Part shown: piece by piece, positions 23,525-30,890 of the stretch
How the letters are laid out: every line of letters begins with the position of its first letter
How positions within the stretch are numbered: the first letter of the stretch is position 1
NCBI GenBank assembly: GCA_900315245.1
Contig: OMYJ01000018.1
Location: forward strand, 1 to 34,187
Reading direction: 5' to 3'
DNA: 34,187 nt
Source: an uncultured Bacteroidales bacterium
GTDB taxonomy: Bacteria > Bacteroidota > Bacteroidia > Bacteroidales > WCHB1-69
The notes under the pieces: generated by a model
Told to the model about the DNA's origin: nothing
Seen by the model: the letters and a program-made list of their open reading frames with translations, nothing else
Databases searched by the model: none
Translations under genes and position numbers: made by a program

Positions 23525-25009
23525 ATGGAATCCAAAATGAATCAAAACCAAAGTTTAAAATCCAAAACCGTTAAAGGTGTTGGCTGGAGTGCAGCCGATG
23601 CGTTTTTGGGTCATGGCGTCACGCTTCTCGTCGGTTTGGTGCTGGCTCGTTTGCTTTCCCCCGAAGAGTATGGGCTTATTGGCATTGTCACCATTTTCAC
23701 AACTGTGTTGATGGGCGTGGTTGACAGTGGTTTCAGCAGCTCGCTTGTCCGCAAACTATCCGTGACGGAGGATGACTACAACACCCTGTTTTTCTTTAAT
23801 TTCTTTGTCAGTATTGTGTTGTTTGCATCACTCTTCGTGGCGGCACCTTGGATAGCCGTCTTTTTTGAAAGGCCCCAATTAGTGTCATTGGTACGAGTGA
23901 TGGGATTCATTCTTATTTTCCAGTCATTCTCCATTGTTCAGGATACAATTCTGAAGAGGCGGATTGATTTCAAAACGAAGACTAAGGCCAGTTTCATCTC
24001 CGCCGTTAGCAGTGGAGTGATTGGAATAGGAATGGCCTTTGCCGGATATGGGGTGTGGAGCCTTGTCGGCCAACAGCTATCACGTCAGTTTGTGTACTCT
24101 TTATGTCTGTGGATTTTTAATCGGTGGAGGCCAAAAGGGAATTTCAATTTTGAGAGTTTGCGTTACATGTGGGGGTTTGGTTGGAAATTGTTGTTAAGTG
24201 GCTTGTTGAACAATGTATGGGGGGAATTGAAAAAAGTGGTGGTGTCCAAGTTCTACTCACCGGCATTGTTAGGACAGTATTCTAAAGCTGGCGAATTCGC
24301 CAAGATATTTTCCAGCAACTTCACATCAATTATCCAACGTGTAACATATCCGGCGTTGGCAAAAGTGCAGGATGACGAGCAACGGATGGTAAGCGCATAC
24401 CGCAGGATTATTAAAACCACTATGTTTGTCGTTGTCATTTGCATGTTCTTTTTAGGAGCTGTGTCAGAGCCGTTGATCTATTGTCTTATAGGCCCCAAAT
24501 GGCATATAGCAGCGACATTTCTCCCGCTAATATGCATTGCCAGATCAATATATCCGTTACAAGCAATTAACCTGAACATGCTTCAAGTGCAAGGACGTAC
24601 AGACATCTTTTTGTATTTGGAGATAGCCAAGAAATGCATTCTGTTGATCCCATTGTTTATTGGTGCCTTTATCGGTATCTATTGGATGCTTGTCGCCAGC
24701 ATAGGTACCAGCATTGTGGCATTTTTCCTTAACAGCTATTATTCAGGGAAATCGATCGGATATACTTCGTGGATGCAGTTGAAGGATGTTTCGCCAAGCT
24801 ATGGGGTGGCAACATCGGTGGCATTATCCGTTTTTTTCCTGAAATACCTGCCTATTAGTTATTGGATCGTTTTGCCGTTGCAGATTGTGGTGGGTGGTTG
24901 TGTGTTCTTTTTCATTTGTGAAACGACAAAATTGCCTGAATATTTAGAAGTGAAAGGGATAGCAAAAGAATATGTGGGGAATAAGGTGCTTTCCAAATTC
25001 CGCAAGTGA
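23525..25009 (+). CDS. Wzx-type oligosaccharide flippase
   Basis: A 494-residue integral membrane protein of the MATE/MOP polysaccharide exporter superfamily (WzxC/TuaB-like), with about 12 to 14 hydrophobic helices. The N-terminus SLKSKTVKGVGWSAADAFLGHG and the segment LVLARLLSPEEYGLIGIVTIF are characteristic. It would flip the undecaprenyl-linked repeat unit to the periplasm. It begins 2 bases after the dehydratase gene, tying the small-molecule genes to glycan export. Its presence, with a Wzy-like gene, shows Wzy-dependent assembly. A second in-frame ATG at 23537 is possible. Confidence 0.93.
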   Translation: MESKMNQNQSLKSKTVKGVGWSAADAFLGHGVTLLVGLVLARLLSPEEYGLIGIVTIFTTVLMGVVDSGFSSSLVRKLSVTEDDYNTLFFFNFFVSIVLFASLFVAAPWIAVFFERPQLVSLVRVMGFILIFQSFSIVQDTILKRRIDFKTKTKASFISAVSSGVIGIGMAFAGYGVWSLVGQQLSRQFVYSLCLWIFNRWRPKGNFNFESLRYMWGFGWKLLLSGLLNNVWGELKKVVVSKFYSPALLGQYSKAGEFAKIFSSNFTSIIQRVTYPALAKVQDDEQRMVSAYRRIIKTTMFVVVICMFFLGAVSEPLIYCLIGPKWHIAATFLPLICIARSIYPLQAINLNMLQVQGRTDIFLYLEIAKKCILLIPLFIGAFIGIYWMLVASIGTSIVAFFLNSYYSGKSIGYTSWMQLKDVSPSYGVATSVALSVFFLKYLPISYWIVLPLQIVVGGCVFFFICETTKLPEYLEVKGIAKEYVGNKVLSKFRK

Positions 25010-25048
25010 TTTTTGAAGGAGAACTAATGAAAAGCAATAAAGTCAAAT

Positions 25049-25987
25049 ATGGAACAGGAATATAAGTATATGGTTTGTACCCGGTGCTTCACCTTTAATC
25101 AAGAAAATTATGTGGTGGATGCACTGAATGGTTTTGTGAAGCAGGAGACCAGTTTTCCCGTTGTATATGTCATAGTGGATGATGATTCGACAGATAACAC
25201 TGCGGACGTGATTCGGAAATATGTTCGTGATTATTTTGATGTGGAAGACAAATCTGTGGCATACGAGAAGGATCTTGATTACGGTCATGTTATCTTTGCG
25301 CGCCATAAAACCAACAGGAATTGTTTTTTCGCAGTCTTGTTCCTCAACGAGAATCATCATTCGAAGAAAAAAGCCAAAACACCGTATCTGAAAGAATGGA
25401 CGGAGAACTCGAAATATCGTGCAATATGTGAAGGTGATGATTTTTGGACTGCACCCGACAAGTTGCAGGTGCAGGTCGCGTTCCTGGAAAGCCATAGGGA
25501 TTTCAGCATGTGTTTTCATAGCGTGAACAACATTCTTCCGGACGGGTCGTCCAGAGTTTACTCCCGTTATCCTGAAGATGTGGAGGAGTGTCCTGTTGAA
25601 GATTTTTTCCATGTTGGCGGAGCCTACGCGCCGACTTGTTCAATGGTGTATGATTGGAGGTTGTTGAAACCTATGCCCTCTTTCCGGAAAGTGGCCGATG
25701 TAGGTGATTCTCCTCTTATCTTGACTTTGTTTTTAAGAGGAAAGGTTCATTTCATGAAAGATGTGATGGCGGCTTATCGGGTGAACAGTGCAGGTTCCTG
25801 GTCTCAAAAGCAAAAAAAGCTCTCTCTCTCTCAAATAATGAAAAAATCACGGACAGCGAGGGCTTATTGGGATGAGGTGGATCGATATACGGAAAGAAAG
25901 TATGCCCGTCTCATCCGACAAAGGAAGCTCCACACGTGGCTTAGCTTCGGTAAGTCTATGTACTATTATGTTCTTAACAAGTTTTAA
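25049..25987 (+). CDS. Glycosyltransferase family 2
   Basis: A 312-residue GT-A glycosyltransferase that adds a sugar from a nucleotide donor to the lipid-linked intermediate on the cytoplasmic face. It shows CTRCFTFNQENYVVDALNGFVKQ split at the first helix, the nucleotide-binding VIVDDDSTDNT, and the metal-binding region CEGDDFWTAPDKLQ. Family confident; linkage and donor unknown. It starts 39 bases after wzx. Confidence 0.92.
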   Translation: MEQEYKYMVCTRCFTFNQENYVVDALNGFVKQETSFPVVYVIVDDDSTDNTADVIRKYVRDYFDVEDKSVAYEKDLDYGHVIFARHKTNRNCFFAVLFLNENHHSKKKAKTPYLKEWTENSKYRAICEGDDFWTAPDKLQVQVAFLESHRDFSMCFHSVNNILPDGSSRVYSRYPEDVEECPVEDFFHVGGAYAPTCSMVYDWRLLKPMPSFRKVADVGDSPLILTLFLRGKVHFMKDVMAAYRVNSAGSWSQKQKKLSLSQIMKKSRTARAYWDEVDRYTERKYARLIRQRKLHTWLSFGKSMYYYVLNKF

Positions 25988-26001
25988 TTAGGGTAAAGGG
26001 T

Positions 26002-27054
26002 ATGATAGAACTTGTAATCGTTGAATGTATTCCTATAGTATTGTTGTTGCTGTTCTTTTTGGTCGTTTGGAACAAAAAGCAGCTTGTCAATGTGCCGTTT
26101 TCGCTATGCGTCATGATTTGTGTTGTCGTGATTTTCTCCATAGCGCTGTTGCCGAATGATGTCTCGATAGACAAGCCACGTTATGTTTCGCTGTTTCATG
26201 CCAGGTACTATTGGGGGTTTCAAGAAGATTATAAGGATCCCGGTTGGGCTTTTTACGTTACATTATGTGCCAAATTGTTTAACAACAACGTCTTCTTCTT
26301 CTTCTTGTCAACTGCCGCCATTTATGTTTTTGCATATTTGGCGTTTGCCAAACGTTTTTTTGAAGAAAAAGCTTTCTATTTTTTATTGATGTCAATGGGG
26401 TGCATGGGTTTTTTCTCATACGCGACCAATACCATTCGTCCGGGATTCGCCATCGCGTTCATGCTACTCGGTCTATGCTCAAAGAATAAAATATGGGCGA
26501 TTTTTTTGATGATATGCGCCGTAGTGTTTCACCGCAGCATGATTATCCCTTTTGTTGCCTATTGCGCGACAAGTATAGTAGATAAGCGATGGATGTATTT
26601 TTTAATATGGTTTGCGTGTCTGTTGTTGGCCATAATCAACGTGGACCTTGGGCCGCTGTTCCAGGCTTTTGGCTTCTTGGACGACAGGGTGGAACTTTAT
26701 GCCGGATCCATTAATCAATCAATGGGCCGTTACAAGCAAGGTTTCAGATGGGACTTTTTGCTTTATTCTGTGTTCCCCATGATTATTTCTATGTATTTTG
26801 TGCATAAACACAAAATCGAAGACGCTGTGTTTTCAAAGGTGTTCAATATGTATTTGTTGTGCAATTCCGTTTGGTTGTTGGCAATACGAGCCATGTACAC
26901 AGACAGACTTGCTTATTTGAGTTGGTTCCTGATACCATTCGTTGTGCTGTTCCCGATTATCAAGTATCGGAACGAATATAAGAATCCGAACTTGTTGACA
27001 TTTGGGTTAATGTTCTTTTTTTTCAGTATCAACGTCGTGTTAATGATAATATAA
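26002..27054 (+). CDS. EpsG-like polysaccharide polymerase (Wzy)
   Basis: A 350-residue polytopic membrane protein with around 10 hydrophobic segments. SIDKPRYVSLFHARYYWGFQEDYKDPGWAFYVTLCAKLF is the family's extracytoplasmic start, and NTIRPGFAIAFMLLG and VFHRSMIIPF are the Arg- and His-containing segments seen in EpsG/Wzy polymerases. It would join flipped repeat units in the periplasm. It is the only candidate polymerase in the locus and follows the GT2 gene by 14 bases. Confident as EpsG-like; polymerase role inferred. Confidence 0.85.
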   Translation: MIELVIVECIPIVLLLLFFLVVWNKKQLVNVPFSLCVMICVVVIFSIALLPNDVSIDKPRYVSLFHARYYWGFQEDYKDPGWAFYVTLCAKLFNNNVFFFFLSTAAIYVFAYLAFAKRFFEEKAFYFLLMSMGCMGFFSYATNTIRPGFAIAFMLLGLCSKNKIWAIFLMICAVVFHRSMIIPFVAYCATSIVDKRWMYFLIWFACLLLAIINVDLGPLFQAFGFLDDRVELYAGSINQSMGRYKQGFRWDFLLYSVFPMIISMYFVHKHKIEDAVFSKVFNMYLLCNSVWLLAIRAMYTDRLAYLSWFLIPFVVLFPIIKYRNEYKNPNLLTFGLMFFFFSINVVLMII

Positions 27055-27079
27055 ATAACGGCAGCAAAGGATGTGATTT

Positions 27080-28276
27080 ATGAACGCGATATCAATAATC
27101 AATAAGGTGAAATACAGCAAGTGGCTGTATCAGATATACAGCTACGTGGGAAGCTTTTTGGTGAAAGTCGTCCGCTTGTTTGTGAAACCGCAAGAAAACT
27201 TAATCGTGTTTGCGAGTTTCGGCGGGCGAAAATACGATGACAGCCCCCGGGCCGTTTTCGAGCGTGTTATTAAAGACAAACGTTTTGATGGTTATGAACT
27301 TGTTTGGGCGTTCATCCATCCGGACAGTCATGATGTCCCAAGAGCTGTTAAAATAAAAATTGACACACCAAAGTATTATCTCACTCTATTACGCGCCCGT
27401 GTCTGGGTTACAAATAGTAGCATGACTCGAGGTCTGCATTTCAAAGGAAAGAAAACCTTTGTGCTTAACACATGGCATGGGTCTGCCATAAAAAAAATGG
27501 GAAGCGACATTCAATCATCGAATACATCTTTTAAGATAAAAGGGAAAAATCAAACAGATGTCATGTTGGCACAAGGAGATTATGACGTGGAAGTGTTTTC
27601 GCATGTTTTCAACATCGATCCTGGAAAATTTCGCGTTTTCGGTCTCCCGCGTAACGATGAACTTGTCTGGAAAAACAATGCTGCCGTCCAATTGGAATTG
27701 AAAAAAAAGCTGGGTGTTGCAGAACATAAAAAAGTCATATTGTACGCACCCACTTTTCGGGAATATTGCAAGGACTCGTCGAATAATTGCGTGATGGAAT
27801 CGCCTGTCAATCTTGATCTTTGGCGACGGGAATTAGGAGAGGATTACGTGCTCCTGTTTCGCGCGCACTATGAGGTCGTCGCATCGCTGAATATTACAGA
27901 TGACGATTTTGTGAAGGATGTTTCCGCTTATCCGCAACTTAATGATTTGATTCTGGCATCTGACATGCTTGTCTCTGATTACAGTAGTATTTTTTTCGAT
28001 TACTCCATAACAGGGAGGCCAATGCTTTGTTATGCGTATGACTATGAACGGTATTCCCAAGAGCGGGGCTTGTATTTTGACATTCGTGAGAAACTGGGCT
28101 GTGAGAACATAAAAGATGAGGGACAGCTGTTAGATGCAATCAGGAATATGGATGTCGAAAACAGGGAGATGATTACGAAATCATTTCGTTCACAATATGT
28201 TCAGGCGTTCGGCAACGCATCAGAGAAGGCGGTGGACATGATTTCCGACGCGCTCCGAGTGCCGTCTGTCCTGTGA
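27080..28276 (+). CDS. CDP-glycerol glycerophosphotransferase-family protein (TagB/TagF-like)
   Basis: A 398-residue Glyphos_transf-family protein. Diagnostic segments are LNTWHGSAIKKMG (active-site His133), LYAPTFREY, and LASDMLVSDYSSIFFDYSITGRPMLCYAYD. In Gram-positives the family adds glycerol- or ribitol-phosphate to teichoic acids. In Gram-negative glycan loci it can add polyol-phosphate or related groups through phosphodiester bonds. No CDP-glycerol synthesis gene (TagD-like) is seen, so the donor is open. It lies between polymerase and GT4 genes, so it presumably modifies or extends the repeat unit. Confidence 0.88.
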   Translation: MNAISIINKVKYSKWLYQIYSYVGSFLVKVVRLFVKPQENLIVFASFGGRKYDDSPRAVFERVIKDKRFDGYELVWAFIHPDSHDVPRAVKIKIDTPKYYLTLLRARVWVTNSSMTRGLHFKGKKTFVLNTWHGSAIKKMGSDIQSSNTSFKIKGKNQTDVMLAQGDYDVEVFSHVFNIDPGKFRVFGLPRNDELVWKNNAAVQLELKKKLGVAEHKKVILYAPTFREYCKDSSNNCVMESPVNLDLWRRELGEDYVLLFRAHYEVVASLNITDDDFVKDVSAYPQLNDLILASDMLVSDYSSIFFDYSITGRPMLCYAYDYERYSQERGLYFDIREKLGCENIKDEGQLLDAIRNMDVENREMITKSFRSQYVQAFGNASEKAVDMISDALRVPSVL

Positions 28277-28307
28277 ATTAATGCCGTTTTTGTATAAAGT
28301 TCCAGTT

Positions 28308-29441
28308 ATGAAAAGAATTATACGTGCTACCACGGTCTCTAAGAGTCTTGATTTCTTTGACGGAATAATTGCTGAATTGTTGAAACAATATGATGTTCAG
28401 CTGTTGTCCTCGCCAGGGCCGGAATTGGAAGATATGGGGAGGAAATACCGGATAAAAGTACATCCTGTTGAGATGTTCCGTCGGATATCTCCCGCCAAAG
28501 ATATAAAATCATTGCGCAAGCTTGTCAAAGTGTTTCGCCGGGAGAGGCCATACATGGTACATAGTGTCACGCCCAAAGCCGGCTTGCTATGCATGTTGGC
28601 CGCATGGTGGACAAAAGTGCCCGTGAGACTGCACACTTTCACGGGACTGGTTTGGCCGACGGAGACGGGATTTAAGCGGAAACTGCTGATGCTGACCGAC
28701 AAAATCACCTGTGCTTGTGCAACGCATATCATCCCCGAAGGGGAAGGCGTGAAAAACGACTTGCTACAACACCATATCACCAAGAAACCCATTCGGGTGT
28801 TAGGGTATGGTAATATCAAGGGCGTGGATATGACCCGTTTTAGCAGACGAAAGGAAATTCTCGACATGGCCGAATCCATCCGGGACAGCGAACGGTTCAC
28901 CTTTGTCTTTGTCGGACGTATTGTCCGTGACAAAGGTATTAATGAACTTTGTGAGGCGTTTTGTCGTTTGCATGACCTTTATCCACACACCCGCCTCATA
29001 TTAGTAGGACGTTTTGAAGAAGAACTGAATCCCATTTCTGAAACCGCAAGACAGACCATAGATCAGCATCCTGACATTCAGTATGCCGGACAGGTCTTCG
29101 GGAATGAACTGTTGGCGTATTATGCCGCCGCGGATTGTTTTGTCTTTCCCAGCTATCGAGAGGGCTTCCCCAATACAGTCTTGGAGGCCGGGGCGATGGG
29201 GCTGCCGAGTATTGTGACCGATATCAACGGGTCAAGGGAAATCATAGTTGAAGGGGAGAATGGGACGGTCATTCCCTCGAAAGATGTCAACGCGTTGTAT
29301 GACGCGATGGTACGGATGATGACAGATGAGGAATGGCGGGGGAAAATGGCGCACAATGCCCGTCAAATGATTATGGATCGTTTTGAGCAGGGTTTTGTGC
29401 AACGTTGCTTGCTGGAGTTTTACGAGGAAATAATGAAATAG
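28308..29441 (+). CDS. Glycosyltransferase family 4
   Basis: A 377-residue GT-B retaining glycosyltransferase. The donor-binding half has FVFVGRIVRDKGINELCEAF and the family E-x7-E motif in REGFPNTVLEAGAMGLPSIVTD. The N-terminal half, with VHSVTPKAGLLCMLAAW and LHTFTGLVWPT, resembles PglA/WbpX-type enzymes adding an early sugar to the lipid-linked primer. I prefer ATG 28308 (MKRIIRATTVS), which matches the usual family start. An in-frame ATG at 28281 would add nine residues and lies closer to the upstream stop. It ends 2 bases before the PglC-like gene. Confidence 0.92.
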   Translation: MKRIIRATTVSKSLDFFDGIIAELLKQYDVQLLSSPGPELEDMGRKYRIKVHPVEMFRRISPAKDIKSLRKLVKVFRRERPYMVHSVTPKAGLLCMLAAWWTKVPVRLHTFTGLVWPTETGFKRKLLMLTDKITCACATHIIPEGEGVKNDLLQHHITKKPIRVLGYGNIKGVDMTRFSRRKEILDMAESIRDSERFTFVFVGRIVRDKGINELCEAFCRLHDLYPHTRLILVGRFEEELNPISETARQTIDQHPDIQYAGQVFGNELLAYYAAADCFVFPSYREGFPNTVLEAGAMGLPSIVTDINGSREIIVEGENGTVIPSKDVNALYDAMVRMMTDEEWRGKMAHNARQMIMDRFEQGFVQRCLLEFYEEIMK

Positions 29442-29443
29442 AT

Positions 29444-30052
29444 ATGTATAAATTGTTTTTCAAACGGGTGTTGGACATTGTCATTTCCTTTGTCGCCCTC
29501 CTGCTTATCGGGTGGTTGTTGGTCTTTATCGCCATCTTCCTGCATTTTGCCAACAAGGGCTCAGGCGCATTCTTTCTGCAGGAACGCCCGGGCAAGGATG
29601 AAAAAATATTCAAGGTCATCAAATTCAAAACGATGACTGACGAGTGCGATGCGGACGGGAACCTGCTTCCTGACGCACAGAGGCTTACCAGGGTGGGGCG
29701 TTTTGTGCGAGCCACATCCATAGATGAATTGCCGCAGCTTGTCAATGTGTTGAAGGGCGATATGTCTTTGATAGGGCCGAGACCATTAAGGGTGCATTAT
29801 TTGCCCCTGTATAGCAAGGAACAGCACAGGAGACATGAGGTGCGTCCGGGAATCTCGGGCTGGGCTCAATGCCATGGCAGAAACAACATTTCCTGGACGG
29901 AGAAGTTCAAGCTGGATGTCTGGTATGTGGACCACTGTTCCTTTTGGATTGATTTGGTGATTGTATTCAAAACAATAATAAAAGTGTTAACAAGAAAGGA
30001 TATAAACAATGAGGCATCGGCCACGATGTATCCTTTTGATGGAACTAACTGA
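29444..30052 (+). CDS. Initiating phosphoglycosyl transferase (PglC/WcaJ family)
   Basis: A 202-residue small monotopic phosphoglycosyl transferase that moves a sugar-1-phosphate from a UDP-sugar to undecaprenyl phosphate, starting the repeat unit. Visible are a single N-terminal re-entrant hydrophobic segment (about residues 10-35), ERPGKDEKIFKVIKFKTM, the catalytic Asp94-Glu95 pair in TSIDELPQL, IGPRPLRVHYLPLY and RPGISGWAQ. It lacks the long N-terminal membrane domain of WcaJ, so it is closer to PglC in architecture. ATG 29444 is 2 bases after the GT4 stop. An upstream TTG at 29405 would overlap GT4 and is unlikely. PglC acts on UDP-diNAc-bacillosamine; sugar choice here is inferred. Confidence 0.93.
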   Translation: MYKLFFKRVLDIVISFVALLLIGWLLVFIAIFLHFANKGSGAFFLQERPGKDEKIFKVIKFKTMTDECDADGNLLPDAQRLTRVGRFVRATSIDELPQLVNVLKGDMSLIGPRPLRVHYLPLYSKEQHRRHEVRPGISGWAQCHGRNNISWTEKFKLDVWYVDHCSFWIDLVIVFKTIIKVLTRKDINNEASATMYPFDGTN

Positions 30053-30063
30053 TTTTTTTTACT

Positions 30064-30705
30064 ATGCGAAGTGTATTAATTGGAGCCGGAACATACGGCG
30101 AAGTTTATCTGGCCTATCTTCAAGAGGCCGGTGTTAATGTTGTTGGGTTTCTTGACGATGCCCCTAAGTTTGAGAACCAGTCTGTCAGAGGCGTGCCCGT
30201 TCTGGGTCCTGTTTCCAGATTGGAATCTTTAAGAGAGAAGTACGATGTGGAAGCTGTCTATTGCCCGCTTGGGAGCAACAAACTTAGGGCGAGGATTTTG
30301 CGGGAGGCGAAAGAACTCGGCTACAAAATCCCCAATTTCATGCACCCGAAAGCGATGATCTCTCCCGATGTCGTTTTGGGAGAAGGGGTTTACGTTCTGA
30401 TGGGAACCACGATCATGCCATATACAGTCCTGCACGATTATGTGATGATTAGCATGGGAGTACATCTGGCTCACCACTGTGTGCTGGAAGAGGGAGTGTT
30501 CCTTTCTGCCGGATGTAATTTCGGAGCCTCCATACATGCTTGCAAAAATGCCTATTGCGGTATCGGTTCCACTATTATGACAGGAGTTCATACGTTGGGG
30601 GAGGATTGTCTGATAGGGGCAGGAGCTGTGGTCATTTCCGACGTCCCTGACCATGCGGTGATGGCAGGTGTCCCAGCAAAAGTTTTGAAGATCAAGGGCG
30701 AATGA
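30064..30705 (+). CDS. PglD/NeuD-type sugar O/N-acetyltransferase
   Basis: A 213-residue two-domain enzyme. A short Rossmann-like sugar-binding part (SVLIGAGTYGEVYLAYL, VVGFLDD) is followed by a left-handed beta-helix with HPKAMISPDVVLGEGVYV, the catalytic-type His pair in HLAHHCVLEEG, and GAGAVVISDVPDHAVMAGVPAKV. PglD acetylates the 4-amine of a UDP-4-amino sugar. The pair PglC-PglD is commonly adjacent, as here (11-base gap). With the PglE-like aminotransferase at 2984 this suggests an N-acetylated 4-amino initiating sugar. It is the last gene of the glycan run. NeuD-like O-acetylation is the alternative. Confidence 0.9.
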   Translation: MRSVLIGAGTYGEVYLAYLQEAGVNVVGFLDDAPKFENQSVRGVPVLGPVSRLESLREKYDVEAVYCPLGSNKLRARILREAKELGYKIPNFMHPKAMISPDVVLGEGVYVLMGTTIMPYTVLHDYVMISMGVHLAHHCVLEEGVFLSAGCNFGASIHACKNAYCGIGSTIMTGVHTLGEDCLIGAGAVVISDVPDHAVMAGVPAKVLKIKGE

Positions 30706-30718
30706 TATTGTTCATAAC

Positions 30719-30728
30719 TTGTTAACAA
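30719..30728. repeat. Perfect palindrome TTGTTAACAA after the last glycan gene
   Basis: A 10-base perfect palindrome followed by C and a T run (30730-30735). It has no loop, so it is not a conventional intrinsic terminator, but it is the only candidate transcription-end or operator signal between the glycan locus and the adhesin promoter. A second 10-base palindrome, CGGTTAACCG, lies at 30800-30809; the two share the centre GTTAAC. Confidence 0.4.
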
Positions 30729-30769
30729 CTTTTTTGTTCACAAATCGCAAAATCTATGCAAGTGTTTTG

Positions 30770-30777
30770 TAGTTTTG
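30770..30777 (+). promoter_or_regulatory. Candidate -7 promoter element of the adhesin gene
   Basis: TAGTTTTG matches the Bacteroidetes TAnnTTTG element exactly and would place a transcription start near 30783, about 105 bases before the ATG. I see no well-spaced -33 TTTG. Confidence 0.45.
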
Positions 30778-30804
30778 CGGATTGAATTATTACGATTTAC
30801 GGTT

Positions 30805-30832
30805 AACCGCAAACCGCAAACCGAAAACCGAA
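30805..30832. repeat. Heptamer tandem repeat, AACCGCA/AACCGAA x4
   Basis: Two copies of AACCGCA (30805-30811, 30812-30818) and two of AACCGAA (30819-30825, 30826-30832) lie in the adhesin gene's 5' untranslated region. Read on the other strand this is GGTT plus three bases, repeated with period seven, the same pattern as at 596-623. The first copy overlaps the CGGTTAACCG palindrome. Confidence 0.8.
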
Positions 30833-30890
30833 AAAAATGGATCAAACCCATTATATTAACTAACCTTATTATTCATCAAAAAAAAACGTT

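Noticed and set aside
29405..29443. Upstream TTG start for the PglC-like gene
   Set aside because: It would overlap the GT4 coding region and add residues ahead of the usual membrane-segment start. ATG 29444 sits 2 bases after the GT4 stop and fits the family.
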